Shown here: positions 17,993 to 30,350 of the stretch, piece after piece
Numbering within the stretch: the stretch's first letter is position 1
Layout of the letters: each line of letters starts with the position of its first letter
Assembly (NCBI RefSeq): GCF_040545335.1
Contig: NZ_JBEPLU010000001.1
Coordinates: forward strand, 372,001-436,000
Direction: 5' to 3'
Length of the DNA stretch: 64,000 nt
DNA from: Phenylobacterium koreense
GTDB lineage: Bacteria; Pseudomonadota; Alphaproteobacteria; Caulobacterales; Caulobacteraceae
Program-made: the position numbers and the translations under genes
The notes under the pieces: generated by a model
Told to the model about the DNA's origin: nothing
The model's input: only the letters and a program-made list of their open reading frames with translations
Databases searched by the model: none

Positions 17993-20938
17993 TCAGAACC
18001 GGGCCTTCAGCCCGGCGAAGGCGTAGCGGCCGACCAGGTCGTAGATGCCGTCGTCGCCTGCGCCCTGGACGACGCCCAGCGGCGGCTCTTCGTCGAAGAG
18101 GTTGTTGATTCCGCCATAGACCTCGAAGCCATCGAAGCGGCCGGGCAGTTTCCAGCGCACGATGACGTCGTGGTACCAGACCGGCTCGATCTGCGAGGGC
18201 GAGATCGACTCCGCACCGTCACGTTGGGGATCGCGGTTGTAGCGGACCGAGCGGCTGACGAACCTGGTCTTCCAGGCGACCCGCACCGGGCCCTGGTCGT
18301 AGCTGATGTTCGACAGCAGCTTCCACTCGGGGTTGCCCAGGGTCAGCTCGTTGATCTGCACCTCGTCCGGCCGGTCCTGGAAGGCGAAGAGCCGCAGCTT
18401 GTCGAGGTGGTTGGCGGTGATCGCGACGGTGAAATTGCCGTCCAGGGCGCGCAGGGCGCCCATGCGGGCGGTGATGTCGTCGATACCGCGTTGGTAGGAG
18501 ACCGTCAGGTCCCAGCCGCTGGTCTCGAGCTTGGAAGCGTTGAGGTAGGTCGATTCCACGAAGTCGATCTGGTTGTTCTCGTCGCGGGTGAACAGGCTGC
18601 AGAAGGACTCGTCCGGCCCGCCGCTGGCGTCGACGCAGTTGTTCACGATGTCCTGCGGGTCGATGAAGGTAATCGCGTCGGTGATCTTGATATTGTAGTA
18701 GTCGAGCGTGATCGAGAAGTTGGGCGTCCAGCGGGGCTGGAGCACGAGCCCGACGGTCCAGCTCTTGGCCTTTTCCGGATCCAGGTTCTCGTTGCCTGAA
18801 GCCGTGCCCTGGATGCTCTGGTTGTCGATGGCGACGAAATCTGGCGGCAGGCCGAGGGCCGCGCAGTTGCCCGGACGATCGGGGTCTCGGCCGACATCGG
18901 CGGCGTCGCAGGGGTCCTCGACATCGAAGAACGACGAGGTGGCCGGCAAGAAGGCCTCGGTGATGTTCGGCGCGCGAACGGCCTCCGAATAGGTGCCGCG
19001 GAACTTCACGTCGCGGAACGGCGCATAGACGCCGCCGACCTTCCAGGCGGTGGCGCTGCCGACGGTGGAATAGTCGGCGTAGCGGATGGCCGCATCCAGG
19101 GTGAGTTCGTCGATCCAGGGACGTTTGGCGAGCAGCGGCACCCGCGTCTCGGCGAAGACCTCCTTGACGTCGAAGCCGCCCGAGGCGTCGGGCTGGGGCG
19201 CGGTGTCGGAGAACCCGGCCTTGATGAAGGGGTCGTTGATGTTCTTGCTGTCTTCCTTGCGGTACTCGAAGCCGCCGGCGAAGCCGACGGCGCCGCCGTC
19301 GAGATTGAGGAACTTCGAGGTGTCGAAGCCGAAGGTGGCGGTGACCACCTCCTGGTCGATCTGGTGCTGGCGGAAGGCTTCGTGGCGGACGTATTCCAGG
19401 GCCGCCAGGCTGTTCTGCTGGCCGAACGGATTGTAGGGCACGCAGGCTTCCGGGGTCATGTTTTCGGGCGCCGTCCAGCCCTCATACTGCGCCTCCGGCA
19501 CGTCCACCCGGCAGCGGACCTGGCCGGAGTTCGGATCGACCACGGAGTCGATCGCCGCGGCGTAGTTGCCCGGGATCATGCTGTTGCGCGAGACGATGGT
19601 GTTGCGGGTCTGGCCGCGGTTGTAGCTGAGCTCCCAGGTCAGGTCGGCGAAGTCGGTCTCGAACTTGCCGTCGAAACCGGTGACGAACCGCCAGGTCTCA
19701 CGGGTGATGTTGTTGGTCCGCGCGCCCATGTCGCCGTTGAAGCGGGCGATCAGCGGCAGGGAGTCCGGGCTGAGCGTGTCCAGCCGCGCCTGGATCTGCG
19801 GCGTGATGAAGGCGCTGTCCGGCTCCAGCACGTAGTCGCCGAAGGAGAACGAGGGCTGGACGAAATCGGCGACCTTGGTCTGAACGAACTTGCCGTCGAA
19901 GGTGAAGTTGACGTTCGGGGTGATCGCATAGCGGAAGGTGGTCGCCAGACCCCGGCGGTTGGTGGGCGGGGACAGCAGCAGCCAGTCTTCCAGCGCGAAA
20001 CAGGTGTCGCAGGGACCGGCGAAGGAGCCGAAGGCCGAGGAGTTGACGCCGATCCGCGGCGGCTGGGTCACCGGCGTCCCGTTGACGGTGAAGCCGGCCA
20101 GGGGCGAGAGCGCCCCGGTGGCGGTGTTCAGGTCGAGGATGACGCCGTTCTCGTCGATCGTGTCGGAGAGCACGAACGGCACGAGCAGGCGGTCGGGGGC
20201 GCCGTCGAACGGGTCGGAATTGACGATCGTCCCGTAGTTGTTGAGCGAGCGGATGTCGGTGGCCTTCACGCCGCGGGTCTGGTCCCAGAAGCCCGTGAAG
20301 GTGAAGTTCGCACGGTCGTTGTCGAAGTTGTGGCCGACGGTGAGATAGGCCGAGGTGTTGCGGCCGAACTTGCCCTCCCACGGCTGCCCGCGCTCGACCT
20401 GGGCCTCGACGCCTTCGAAGTCCTTCTTGGTGATGATGTTGACCACGCCGGACACAGCGTCGGAGCCGTAGATGGCCGAGGCGCCGCCGGTGATCACCTC
20501 CACCCGATCGACCAGGGCGGTGGGGATCGAGTTGAGGTCCACCGCGGAGTCGCCGGCGTCGCCCGCCACGTGGCGCTTGCCGTCCACGAGGGTCAGGGTG
20601 CGCGAGGTCCCCAGGTCGCGCAGGTCGGGGAAGTTGAGGCCGCCGGCGTCGCCGAAGCTGTTGCCGTTGCCGCGCACCGTGCCCGAAAAGCTCAGCGCCG
20701 GAAGCTGGGCGATGACATCGCCCAGGTTGGACGTCCCCGAGTTCTGAATGAGCTGCTGCGAGACGGTCGAGACCGGCGTCGGCTGGTCGAGGTTCGGACG
20801 CGGGATGCGCGAGCCGGTCACCACCAGTTCGGAGACGGTGCTCCCCTCCTCCTGGGCGTAAGCGCAGGAGGCCGCGCCAAGCGCGAGCGCGCCGCCGAGC
20901 AACGTGGTGGCCAGGAGCTTGGCCTTGGAGACTTTCAT
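17993..20938 (-). CDS. TonB-dependent outer-membrane receptor
   Basis: A 981-residue ligand-gated outer-membrane transporter powered by TonB. It has a signal peptide (residues 1-29, ending in SCAYAQ) and a TonB-box-like region followed by VTGSRIPRPNLDQPTPV. The plug domain (about 50-180) contains TLTLVDGKRHV and GGASAIYGSDAVSGVVNII. A long 22-strand-type barrel follows, ending in a C-terminal Phe (FAGLKARF), as required for BAM insertion. The substrate is unknown; the plug style is typical of the large family used for plant-derived compounds in Caulobacterales. The start at 20938 is the one directly before the signal peptide; an upstream in-frame codon is not supported. Confidence 0.93.
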   Translation of the reverse strand: MKVSKAKLLATTLLGGALALGAASCAYAQEEGSTVSELVVTGSRIPRPNLDQPTPVSTVSQQLIQNSGTSNLGDVIAQLPALSFSGTVRGNGNSFGDAGGLNFPDLRDLGTSRTLTLVDGKRHVAGDAGDSAVDLNSIPTALVDRVEVITGGASAIYGSDAVSGVVNIITKKDFEGVEAQVERGQPWEGKFGRNTSAYLTVGHNFDNDRANFTFTGFWDQTRGVKATDIRSLNNYGTIVNSDPFDGAPDRLLVPFVLSDTIDENGVILDLNTATGALSPLAGFTVNGTPVTQPPRIGVNSSAFGSFAGPCDTCFALEDWLLLSPPTNRRGLATTFRYAITPNVNFTFDGKFVQTKVADFVQPSFSFGDYVLEPDSAFITPQIQARLDTLSPDSLPLIARFNGDMGARTNNITRETWRFVTGFDGKFETDFADLTWELSYNRGQTRNTIVSRNSMIPGNYAAAIDSVVDPNSGQVRCRVDVPEAQYEGWTAPENMTPEACVPYNPFGQQNSLAALEYVRHEAFRQHQIDQEVVTATFGFDTSKFLNLDGGAVGFAGGFEYRKEDSKNINDPFIKAGFSDTAPQPDASGGFDVKEVFAETRVPLLAKRPWIDELTLDAAIRYADYSTVGSATAWKVGGVYAPFRDVKFRGTYSEAVRAPNITEAFLPATSSFFDVEDPCDAADVGRDPDRPGNCAALGLPPDFVAIDNQSIQGTASGNENLDPEKAKSWTVGLVLQPRWTPNFSITLDYYNIKITDAITFIDPQDIVNNCVDASGGPDESFCSLFTRDENNQIDFVESTYLNASKLETSGWDLTVSYQRGIDDITARMGALRALDGNFTVAITANHLDKLRLFAFQDRPDEVQINELTLGNPEWKLLSNISYDQGPVRVAWKTRFVSRSVRYNRDPQRDGAESISPSQIEPVWYHDVIVRWKLPGRFDGFEVYGGINNLFDEEPPLGVVQGAGDDGIYDLVGRYAFAGLKARF

Positions 20939-21578
20939 GAGGAAACCCCACCCTCTGTGATCCGGTCGGGCTCCGCGAACGACGTTCGATAAGCCCCATG
21001 CCGAGCTGTAATCGCGGAAGGCGCAGCTAGTTCCCGGCTCGCGTTCAAGGCGAACCAAATGTGTCATTTTCGTCACGCAACTTGCGTGGGTGCAGTGGGA
21101 TGTCGGGGCAAGGCTCTGGTTTTACTAGAGTTCCTAGAGCGAGGCGGCGCGGTGAGAGGGCGCCGTTTGGCCCATATTCGCGCGGAGGGAGAACTCTCTC
21201 GGGGGAGGATCTGGGTGACTTCTCCGTCCCCCTCATGGGGAGGGACAGGCCGCGAAAGCGGCCAGGGTGGGGCTGCGGAGTCAGCAAGACCCACCCGTCT
21301 CGTCGCTAACGCGCCGATCCACCGGCGGCCCACTCCGTCTCGCCTGCGGCGAGCCACCTCCCCCAACGGGGGAGGATCTGGGAGGGAGAAGTCATCCCAC
21401 ACCGCCTTGCGGAGGCTTCTGAACCGAGTTACCGTGAACCGTCAAACTCGTACGGTTCGGCTGAATTTCGACGCTCCATATCCCGGCGCACCGAACCTGC
21501 TCCCCGACCCTCCCGAACTTTGATGCGCGGCTCAAAAGACTTGGGTTGCGGAACGACTTACCCAAGGACGACACTTCT
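20939..21578. repeat. Noncoding gap with palindromic repeats (receptor to cspA)
   Basis: This 640-base gap holds no supported gene. The central part (about 21185-21395) is rich in short palindromes of the CCCCTCATGGGGAGGG and CTCCCCCAACGGGGGAGGATCTGGGAGG type. A GGGGGAGGATCTGGG motif occurs twice, near 21200 and 21370, and a GGCCGCGAAAGCGGCC hairpin lies near 21250. It looks like a cluster of the intergenic palindromic elements seen elsewhere in the window. The receptor and cspA promoters must also lie in this gap, but I could not place them. Confidence 0.5.
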
Positions 21579-21785
21579 ATGGCTACCGGCACTGTTAAAT
21601 GGTTCAACGGAACCAAGGGCTATGGCTTCATCCAACCGGACGATGGCGGCGCCGACGTCTTTGTCCACATCTCGGCCGTTGAACGCGCCGGACTTCGCAG
21701 CCTGAACGAAGGCCAGAAGATCACCTACGAACTCGAGCAGGACCGCCGCAGCGGCAAGATGGCCGCCGGCAGCCTGCAGGTCTAA
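21579..21785 (+). CDS. Cold-shock domain protein (CspA family)
   Basis: A 68-residue single cold-shock domain, the usual length. RNP1 is [10 protein letters not shown] (about 13-22) and RNP2 is DVFVHISAV (about 26-34); aromatic residues on these strands bind single-stranded RNA/DNA. The start motif [14 protein letters not shown] is diagnostic. Such proteins melt RNA structure during cold shock or stationary phase. A strong intrinsic terminator follows 47 bases after the stop, so it is probably monocistronic. Which paralogue (CspA to CspD of Caulobacter) it corresponds to is not clear. Confidence 0.95.
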   Translation: MATGTVKWFNGTKGYGFIQPDDGGADVFVHISAVERAGLRSLNEGQKITYELEQDRRSGKMAAGSLQV

Positions 21786-21831
21786 GCAGTTCCGCAACGG
21801 ACCCCACCAGGTCCATGCATCGAAACGGCTG

Positions 21832-21860
21832 CGGGCCGGCGGAAACGCCGGCCCGTTTTC
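21832..21860 (+). terminator. Intrinsic terminator of the cold-shock gene
   Basis: A perfect 10-bp stem, CGGGCCGGCG (21832-21841) with CGCCGGCCCG (21846-21855), closes a GAAA tetraloop and is followed by TTTTC. This is a textbook Rho-independent terminator located 47 bases past the cspA-family stop codon. Confidence 0.9.
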
Positions 21861-22014
21861 GTATCTGGAAGACAGGGCGCGACAACGCGGCGGGACGTAG
21901 GGGAGCATTGCGCTTGCACCTTGACGACTCCGGCTCTAAACGGCGCGCTTAACCTGCAGTTTGATCGGGACCGGGCGCGCCTGAAGGTGCGACCGCCCAT
22001 GCGCGCGAGTGGAC

Positions 22015-25305
<3,291 letters not shown>

Positions 25306-25707
25306 GACGGCTCGGCCGGTGGGCGGCTCGAGCGTCGCCCATCGGCCGTCGCGGCGAGCGATGACGACTCGCGAAGGCCTTGGAACAAAACGTGATCCCG
25401 GCCGTTTTAGGCAATGGTGAAGCTTAGCTCCACCTAATCTTGTCAAAGGGTGGCCAGTTTCCACCCTGACGGGAAAGCTCGGTCATGCGAGCGCCTCGCA
25501 AACTCCTGTTTGTGAAGGACTTAGCCAGAAATTCCCGATTGACCGCCGTTCGGCGGAAGCGCAACCTCAAAGCGTCGCCACGCTTTTGCGGGCGCAAGTG
25601 GGCGAGCTTCCGGCGGCCCCTGATGACCAGCCGGTCTGCCCATTCGGGCGCCTGTCGCGGTGTGGCGGAGGACGTGTCCTCTGAAACAGTGTGCGAAGGA
25701 AGACGCC
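25306..25707. other. Gap between carB and the small membrane protein gene
   Basis: A 402-base region without a supported gene. Just after carB there is a long hairpin: CGGCCG (25313-25318) and TGGGCG (25320-25325) pair with CGCCCA (25336-25341) and CGGCCG (25343-25348). It lacks a T tail but may help end the carB transcript. The rest carries only short unsupported ORFs and must include the promoter of the next gene. Confidence 0.45.
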
Positions 25708-25872
25708 ATGCAAACCGGACACCACGAGGGTGAGGTCCACCATCACAAGAACAAGCACCTGCTGGAGCGCTTCGAGGGGTATACCGACCTTATTGTCGTG
25801 GCTCTGATTATCGCTCTCGGCGCTGCCATGCTCATCGGTCTCCTCACGGCGAACGGCAGGGTGACCTGGTAG
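25708..25872 (+). CDS. Small single-pass membrane protein, function unknown
   Basis: A 54-residue protein with a His-rich N-terminus (GHHEGEVHHHKNKH) and one transmembrane helix (about 26-46, LIVVALIIALGAAMLIGLL). The ATG at 25708 has an AAGGA ribosome-binding site at the right distance; the longer in-frame upstream codon has none. The His cluster could bind metal, but this is speculative. A GC-rich hairpin without a T tail (25896-25924, CGGCGGCC/GGCCGCCG) follows. I do not recognise a named family. Confidence 0.65.
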   Translation: MQTGHHEGEVHHHKNKHLLERFEGYTDLIVVALIIALGAAMLIGLLTANGRVTW

Positions 25873-26096
25873 ACAACCAACGAAAGATCCGGGTCCGGCG
25901 GCCCCAGGAGGTCTGAGGCCGCCGGGCTCCATCGTCGCGAACAGGTCCTGAAGCGCCCCCCGAGGGGCGGCCGGGCCGTGCTGCTTTCGTTCCTCCCGAA
26001 CATCGCCGGCTTACGCTGGGGTCAGGCTGGTCCTCCGCCTGAACCTGGGCTACGCGTTGGTGACTGAACAACGATCATAAACGGGAGGACTTCCGC

Positions 26097-26894
26097 ATGG
26101 CGGGCCGTGTCGAGGGCAAGGTGGCGCTGGTGACGGGCGGATCGAGCGGCATCGGCCGCGGATGCGCCGAGCGCCTGGCCCAGGAAGGGGCGCACGTCGT
26201 CGTCACCGACCTGCAGGACGACAAGGGCGCGGCGCTGGTCGCCGGCATCGAGGGCGCGGGCGGCAAGGCCTCCTACCTCCACCACGACGTCACCTCCGAA
26301 CAGGCCTGGATCGACACGGTCGCGGCGGTGAAGGCGAAGCACGGCCGGCTGGACATCCTGGTGAACAACGCCGGCATCGGCCTGAGCGGCTCGGTGCTGG
26401 AGATGAGCCTGACAGACTTCCAACGGCAGACGGCGGTCAACCTGGACGGGGTGTTCCTGGGGTCCAAGCACTCGATCCCGCTGATGCGCCAAAGCGGCGG
26501 GGGCTCGATCATCAACATGTCGTCGGTGGCGGGCCTGAAGGGCGCGGCGATCCTGGCGGGCTATTGCGCCACCAAGGGCGCGGTGCGTCTGTTCACCAAG
26601 TCCGTGGCGCTGGAGTGCGCGGCGGCCAAGGACGGCATCCGGGTGAACTCGGTCCACCCCGGCATCATCGAGACTCCGATCTGGGACACCATCGTCGGCA
26701 CCGGCGAACCCGGCGACAACGCCCGCCCGCCGCGGGGCCCGGTCCTCGACGCCATGACCGCCGACGGGGTGCCGCTGGGGGTCAAGGGCTACCCCGAGGA
26801 CATCGCCAACGGGGTGCTCTGGCTGGCCTCCGACGAGAGCCGATATGTCACGGGCGCCGAGTTGGTCATCGACGGCGGCTTTTCAGTGAAGTAA
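26097..26894 (+). CDS. Short-chain dehydrogenase/reductase
   Basis: A 265-residue classical SDR using NAD(P)H. The cofactor motif TGGSSGIG is near residue 14, NNAG is near 90, the catalytic Ser is in NMSSVAGL, and Tyr-x3-Lys is in YCATKGA (about 159-163). The C-terminus VTGAELVIDGGFSV is typical. An Asp at the end of the second strand (VTDLQ) suggests a preference for NAD. The substrate is unknown. A GGGAGG ribosome-binding site precedes the ATG. The kinase-like gene starts 10 bases after its stop, so they are likely cotranscribed. Confidence 0.92.
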   Translation: MAGRVEGKVALVTGGSSGIGRGCAERLAQEGAHVVVTDLQDDKGAALVAGIEGAGGKASYLHHDVTSEQAWIDTVAAVKAKHGRLDILVNNAGIGLSGSVLEMSLTDFQRQTAVNLDGVFLGSKHSIPLMRQSGGGSIINMSSVAGLKGAAILAGYCATKGAVRLFTKSVALECAAAKDGIRVNSVHPGIIETPIWDTIVGTGEPGDNARPPRGPVLDAMTADGVPLGVKGYPEDIANGVLWLASDESRYVTGAELVIDGGFSVK

Positions 26895-26904
26895 CCCGCT
26901 GCGC

Positions 26905-27405
26905 ATGAGCGCCACACTTCACGTCGTCTATGGTCCGGCCGGAGCCGGCAAGTCCACCTACGCCAAGGAACTGGCCCGCCGAACGCCGGCGGTCCACTTC
27001 GCCATCGACGACTGGATGGCGCGGTTGTTCGCCCCCGACATGCCCGACCCGATCGAGTTCGAGTGGCTGATGGAACGGGTCGAGCGTTGCGAGGCGCAGA
27101 TCTGGTCGACCGCCGCGGGCGTGATCGCGGCGGGCACCTCGGTGGTCCTGGACCTGGGGCTGCTGCGGCGGAGCGACCGCGCGCGGGTCGCCGAGATCGC
27201 CCAGGCGGTGGAGCTGCCGCTGCAGTTCCACTTCGTGACCGCGCCGGAAGCGGTCCGGCGCGCGCGCGTACAGGAGCGCACCGAGGTCCGCGGCGAGAAT
27301 TTCGCCCTGGCGGCCGGGCCGGAAATGTTCGAATTCATCGAGGGGGTCTATGAGGCTCCGGACGACGCTGAACTGGAAGGCGCGATCATTTCGGAAAGCG
27401 CCTGA
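26905..27405 (+). CDS. P-loop ATPase/kinase-like protein
   Basis: A 166-residue P-loop protein. Walker A is GPAGAGKSTYAK (residues 10-21) and is followed by FAIDDWMARLF, a zeta-toxin/Chp-like substrate region. A strand SVVLDLGLL (about 80-88) acts as Walker-B-like, and a basic lid RRARVQERTEVRG lies near 115-127. It resembles the AAA_33 group of small-molecule or nucleotide kinases. The substrate is unknown. It follows the SDR gene closely. Confidence 0.8.
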   Translation: MSATLHVVYGPAGAGKSTYAKELARRTPAVHFAIDDWMARLFAPDMPDPIEFEWLMERVERCEAQIWSTAAGVIAAGTSVVLDLGLLRRSDRARVAEIAQAVELPLQFHFVTAPEAVRRARVQERTEVRGENFALAAGPEMFEFIEGVYEAPDDAELEGAIISESA

Positions 27406-27576
27406 AACTCAGCGCCCTGCAGGGCGGAGCGATCGCTTTCGGAGGGTTACGGGGACCGGCTCGGGTCGGCCCCTTGAGTTTTCGCGCCCGCGCATCTAGT
27501 CTCTATCCCCCCGGACGCCTGCGCCCGCGGCCGGCAAAACACCTCCCAAAAGGGCGAACCCGAGTCCTCACCACCG

Positions 27577-28050
27577 ATGGAAAAAGTCCCGATGACCGCC
27601 GAGGGCTGGCAGGCTCTCGACGACGAACTGAAGCGTTTGAAGACTGCCGAGCGGCCCGCCGTGATCGCAGCGATCGCCGAAGCACGCTCGCATGGCGACC
27701 TTTCTGAGAATGCGGAATACCACGCCGCCAAGGAGCGGCAGGGCTGGATCGAAGGCCAGATCGCCGAGATCGAAGACAAGATGGCTCGCGCCCAGGTCAT
27801 CGACGTATCCAAGCTTTCCGGCACCCAGGTGAAATTCGGCGCGACCGTCTCGGTCGTGGACGAAGACACCGAGGAAGAGGCCCGCTACCAGATCGTCGGC
27901 GAACACGAAGCCGACGTGAAGCAGGGCAAGATCTCGATCGTCTCGCCGCTGGCCCGCGCCATGATCGGCAAGGAGACCGGCGACGTCGTCGAGGTGAACA
28001 CCCCCGGCGGCGGCAAGGCCTACGAGATCCTCAAGGTCGAGTGGCTTTAG
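27577..28050 (+). CDS. greA: Transcription elongation factor GreA
   Basis: GreA rescues backtracked RNA polymerase by stimulating transcript cleavage through the secondary channel. The 157-residue protein has the usual length. The N-terminal antiparallel coiled coil (about 1-75) carries [19 protein letters not shown] with the acidic Asp/Glu tip, and the C-terminal FKBP-like globular domain ends in [14 protein letters not shown]. The start [18 protein letters not shown] matches the family. Strong inverted repeats lie immediately downstream and may also serve as its terminator. Confidence 0.97.
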   Translation: MEKVPMTAEGWQALDDELKRLKTAERPAVIAAIAEARSHGDLSENAEYHAAKERQGWIEGQIAEIEDKMARAQVIDVSKLSGTQVKFGATVSVVDEDTEEEARYQIVGEHEADVKQGKISIVSPLARAMIGKETGDVVEVNTPGGGKAYEILKVEWL

Positions 28051-28162
28051 AGCGCGTTCCGCAAAAGTGGAAACCGGTTTTGCGGTTAGAACGCGCTCAA
28101 ACCTTTGGATTTAGAGCACGATTCAACGATCAGACGATTCCGTCTGATCGCATCGTGCTCTA
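28050..28162. repeat. Double inverted-repeat element downstream of greA
   Basis: Two adjacent palindromes fill the gap after greA. The first pairs GAGCGCGTT (28050-28058) with AACGCGCTC (28090-28098) and CCGCAAAA (28059-28066) with TTTTGCGG (28078-28085). The second pairs TAGAGCACGAT (28112-28122) with ATCGTGCTCTA (28152-28162) and CGATCAGACG (28127-28136) with CGTCTGATCG (28141-28150). The sequence style matches a palindromic repeat common between genes in many alphaproteobacteria. It can form long hairpins on either strand. Confidence 0.85.
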
Positions 28163-28172
28163 GAGCCTCGAC

Positions 28173-29171
28173 TTGCCAAAATCAGCATCGCCCGTCGGAA
28201 CGCCGCTCACCATCTGGGCGGTCTCTGACGGGCGTGCCGGCATAGAAGCCCAGGCGCTCGGCCTGGCGCAGGCGGTCGCACGCCAGCGCCCGGCGAGCGT
28301 CGAGATCAAGCATGTCGCCTGGAAGGGCGAGCTCGGCCGGCTGCCCTGGCGGCTGATGCCGTTTCCTCGGCTGCTGCTGAAATCCGGCGGCGAGATCGCC
28401 CCGCCCTGGCCGGACATCTGGATCGCCACCGGCCGCGCCACCCTGCCGCTCTCGATCCGCGTGAAGGCCTGGTCGCGGGGCAGGACCTTCGTCGTCCAGA
28501 CCCAGGACCCGCGCATCCCGGCGCGGCGCTTCGACCTGGTGATCCCGCCCCGCCACGACCGGCTGGAGGGCGAGAACGTCTTTCCGATCACCGGATCGCC
28601 AGGCCGCGTCACGCCAGAGCGCCTCGCCGCCGAGTTGGAACGCTTTTCCGCCGAGCTGGAGCCCCTGCCCCACCCGCGGGTGGCGGTGATCATCGGCGGC
28701 AAGTCCAAGGCCCACGACCTTTCGACCGAACGCGCCGAGGCCATGGCCCGGGAAATCGAGACGGCGGTCCGGGCGGCCGGCGGATCGGTGATGGTGAGCT
28801 TCACCCGCCGCACGCCGCCCGAGGCCGAAGCGGTGATGGCCGCGCGGCTGAAGACCCTGCCCGGCCAGGTCTGGAACGGCCAGGGCGACAATCCCTACTT
28901 CGCCTACCTGGCGGCGGCGGACTACATCCTGGCGACCGAGGACTCCACCAACCTCGCCACCGACGCGGCCTCGACCGGCAAGCCGGTGCTCGTGCTGGCG
29001 ATGGAGGGCGAGAGCCGCAAGCTGAGGCTGTTCCACGACGACCTCCAGCGCCTGGGGGCGGCGCGGCGTTTCGAGGGCGTGCTCCAGGACTGGAGCTACG
29101 AGCCCCTGGCGGAAACCGATCGCGCCGCGAGCGAGATCCTGCGCCGCTACGATATCCGCCAAAGAGGTTGA
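28173..29171 (+). CDS. ELM1/DUF1022 family protein (glycosyltransferase-like)
   Basis: A 332-residue protein of the mitochondrial-fission ELM1 (DUF1022) family. It has the N-terminal WAVSDGRAGIEAQALGLAQA motif, a VVQTQDPRIP segment near 110, VAVIIGGKSKAH near 170, and ATEDSTNLATDAASTGKPV near 251-269. The two-domain Rossmann arrangement resembles GT-B glycosyltransferases. Plant ELM1 recruits a dynamin to mitochondria; bacterial roles are unknown. It starts with TTG at 28173, the only suitable start after the repeats, with a weak ribosome-binding site. The pseG gene begins 48 bases after its stop. Confidence 0.85.
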   Translation: MPKSASPVGTPLTIWAVSDGRAGIEAQALGLAQAVARQRPASVEIKHVAWKGELGRLPWRLMPFPRLLLKSGGEIAPPWPDIWIATGRATLPLSIRVKAWSRGRTFVVQTQDPRIPARRFDLVIPPRHDRLEGENVFPITGSPGRVTPERLAAELERFSAELEPLPHPRVAVIIGGKSKAHDLSTERAEAMAREIETAVRAAGGSVMVSFTRRTPPEAEAVMAARLKTLPGQVWNGQGDNPYFAYLAAADYILATEDSTNLATDAASTGKPVLVLAMEGESRKLRLFHDDLQRLGAARRFEGVLQDWSYEPLAETDRAASEILRRYDIRQRG

Positions 29172-29219
29172 GCGGCTTAGCTTTTCAACCCGACGCTTTC
29201 GGGGTCCCATGGGATCGAG

Positions 29220-30263
29220 ATGATTCTGCGTCCTCGGATCCTGTTCATCGCCAATGGCGGCCCGACGGTGGGCGGCGGCCACGTCATGCGGTCCCTGACC
29301 CTGGCGCGAGCCCTGGCCCAGCACGGCGCCGACTGCGTGTTCCTGGCGGCCCCGCCCGTCGCCGCGATCCTCGACGCCTTCGGCCCGGAGATGGGCCGCG
29401 AGGAGGCCGTCTCGCTGGAGCCCGCCGCCATCGTCCGCGGCGCGGTCGGGATGCAATTCGACGCCGTAGTATTCGACCACTACGGCCTGTCGCGGGCCGA
29501 GCATGACGCCATCGCCGCCGGCCGCCCGGCCATGGTCATCGACGACCTGGCCAACCGCCCGCTGGGCGGGGCGCTGGTGCTGGACCCCGGCCCTGCCCGC
29601 ACAGAGACCGATTATGCCGAATGGATCGACGGGGCGCGGCTGCTGCTCGGGCCGCAATATGCGCCGGTGCGGCCGGAGTTCGCTGCCCTGCGGGAACAGG
29701 CCATCGACCGCCGGGGCGGTCCGGTTCGGCGCATCCTGATCGCCCTGGGCATGACCGACGTGGACGGAGTGACCTCGCGGGTCGTCGATCGCCTGCGCCA
29801 GCGCAACGGCGAGATCGACTTCGACGTGGTGCTGGGAAGCGGCGCGCCGAGCCTGCCGGGCCTGGCCAGGGTGGCGGCGCACGACCCGCGGGTGAACGTG
29901 CATGTGGACGCGCTCAACATGGCCGAGCTGACCCTGGCTGCCGACGTCGCAATCGGGGCCGGCGGCTCGACGGTGTGGGAGCGCTGCACCCTGGGCCTGC
30001 CGTCGGCGCTTGTGGTGCTGGCGGAAAATCAGTGGCCGGCGGCCAAGGCCCTGGCCGAGAGGGAGGCGGCCCTGGTGATCGACATCGCCCAGGGGGACTT
30101 CGACGCGGCGCTCGACCGCGTGTCGGTGAAGCTGGTGAAGGACGCGGCCTGCCGCGCCCGCCTGACGGCGGCGAGCCTGGAGCTTTGCGACGGCCTGGGC
30201 GCCGAGCGGGCGGCGGAGGCGTTCCTCGAGGTGCTGTCGGCGGGGGCCAAGGGTCGGCGTTGA
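29220..30263 (+). CDS. pseG: UDP-2,4-diacetamido-2,4,6-trideoxy-beta-L-altropyranose hydrolase PseG
   Basis: This enzyme removes UDP from the altropyranose intermediate of pseudaminic-acid synthesis, the sugar used to glycosylate flagellin in Caulobacter (FlmD) and Campylobacter. The 347-residue GT-B-like protein has NGGPTVGGGHVMRSLTLA near residue 12 with the catalytic His, VVFDHYGLS near 84, and the UDP-binding region GAGGSTVWERCTLGLPS near 246-262. The length fits the family. A nonglycan nucleotide-sugar hydrolase is a less likely alternative. It is convergent with pseI, supporting the pathway call. Confidence 0.88.
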   Translation: MILRPRILFIANGGPTVGGGHVMRSLTLARALAQHGADCVFLAAPPVAAILDAFGPEMGREEAVSLEPAAIVRGAVGMQFDAVVFDHYGLSRAEHDAIAAGRPAMVIDDLANRPLGGALVLDPGPARTETDYAEWIDGARLLLGPQYAPVRPEFAALREQAIDRRGGPVRRILIALGMTDVDGVTSRVVDRLRQRNGEIDFDVVLGSGAPSLPGLARVAAHDPRVNVHVDALNMAELTLAADVAIGAGGSTVWERCTLGLPSALVVLAENQWPAAKALAEREAALVIDIAQGDFDAALDRVSVKLVKDAACRARLTAASLELCDGLGAERAAEAFLEVLSAGAKGRR

Positions 30264-30270
30264 CGAAAGC

Positions 30271-30340
30271 CGGATGACGATCTGAGAGATCCGGGTGGCT
30301 GGATCCAGCCCATATGCGATTTCCTCCGCGAGGGAGGGCC
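30271..30340 (+). repeat. Intergenic repeat, CATATGCGAT module copy
   Basis: The gap between pseG and pseI contains GGATGACGATC (about 30272), GGATCCAGCC and CATATGCGAT (30311-30320), then a CCTCC/GGAGG hairpin. The order and wording match the 3' half of the element at about 1665-1736, although the ATGGCCGGG palindrome is absent. Confidence 0.65.
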
Positions 30341-30350
30341 CAACTTCCCC

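Noticed and set aside
25485..25733. Basic 82-codon ORF between carB and the small membrane protein
   Set aside because: Overlaps the better-supported small membrane protein gene in another frame, lacks a ribosome-binding site and has no recognisable features.
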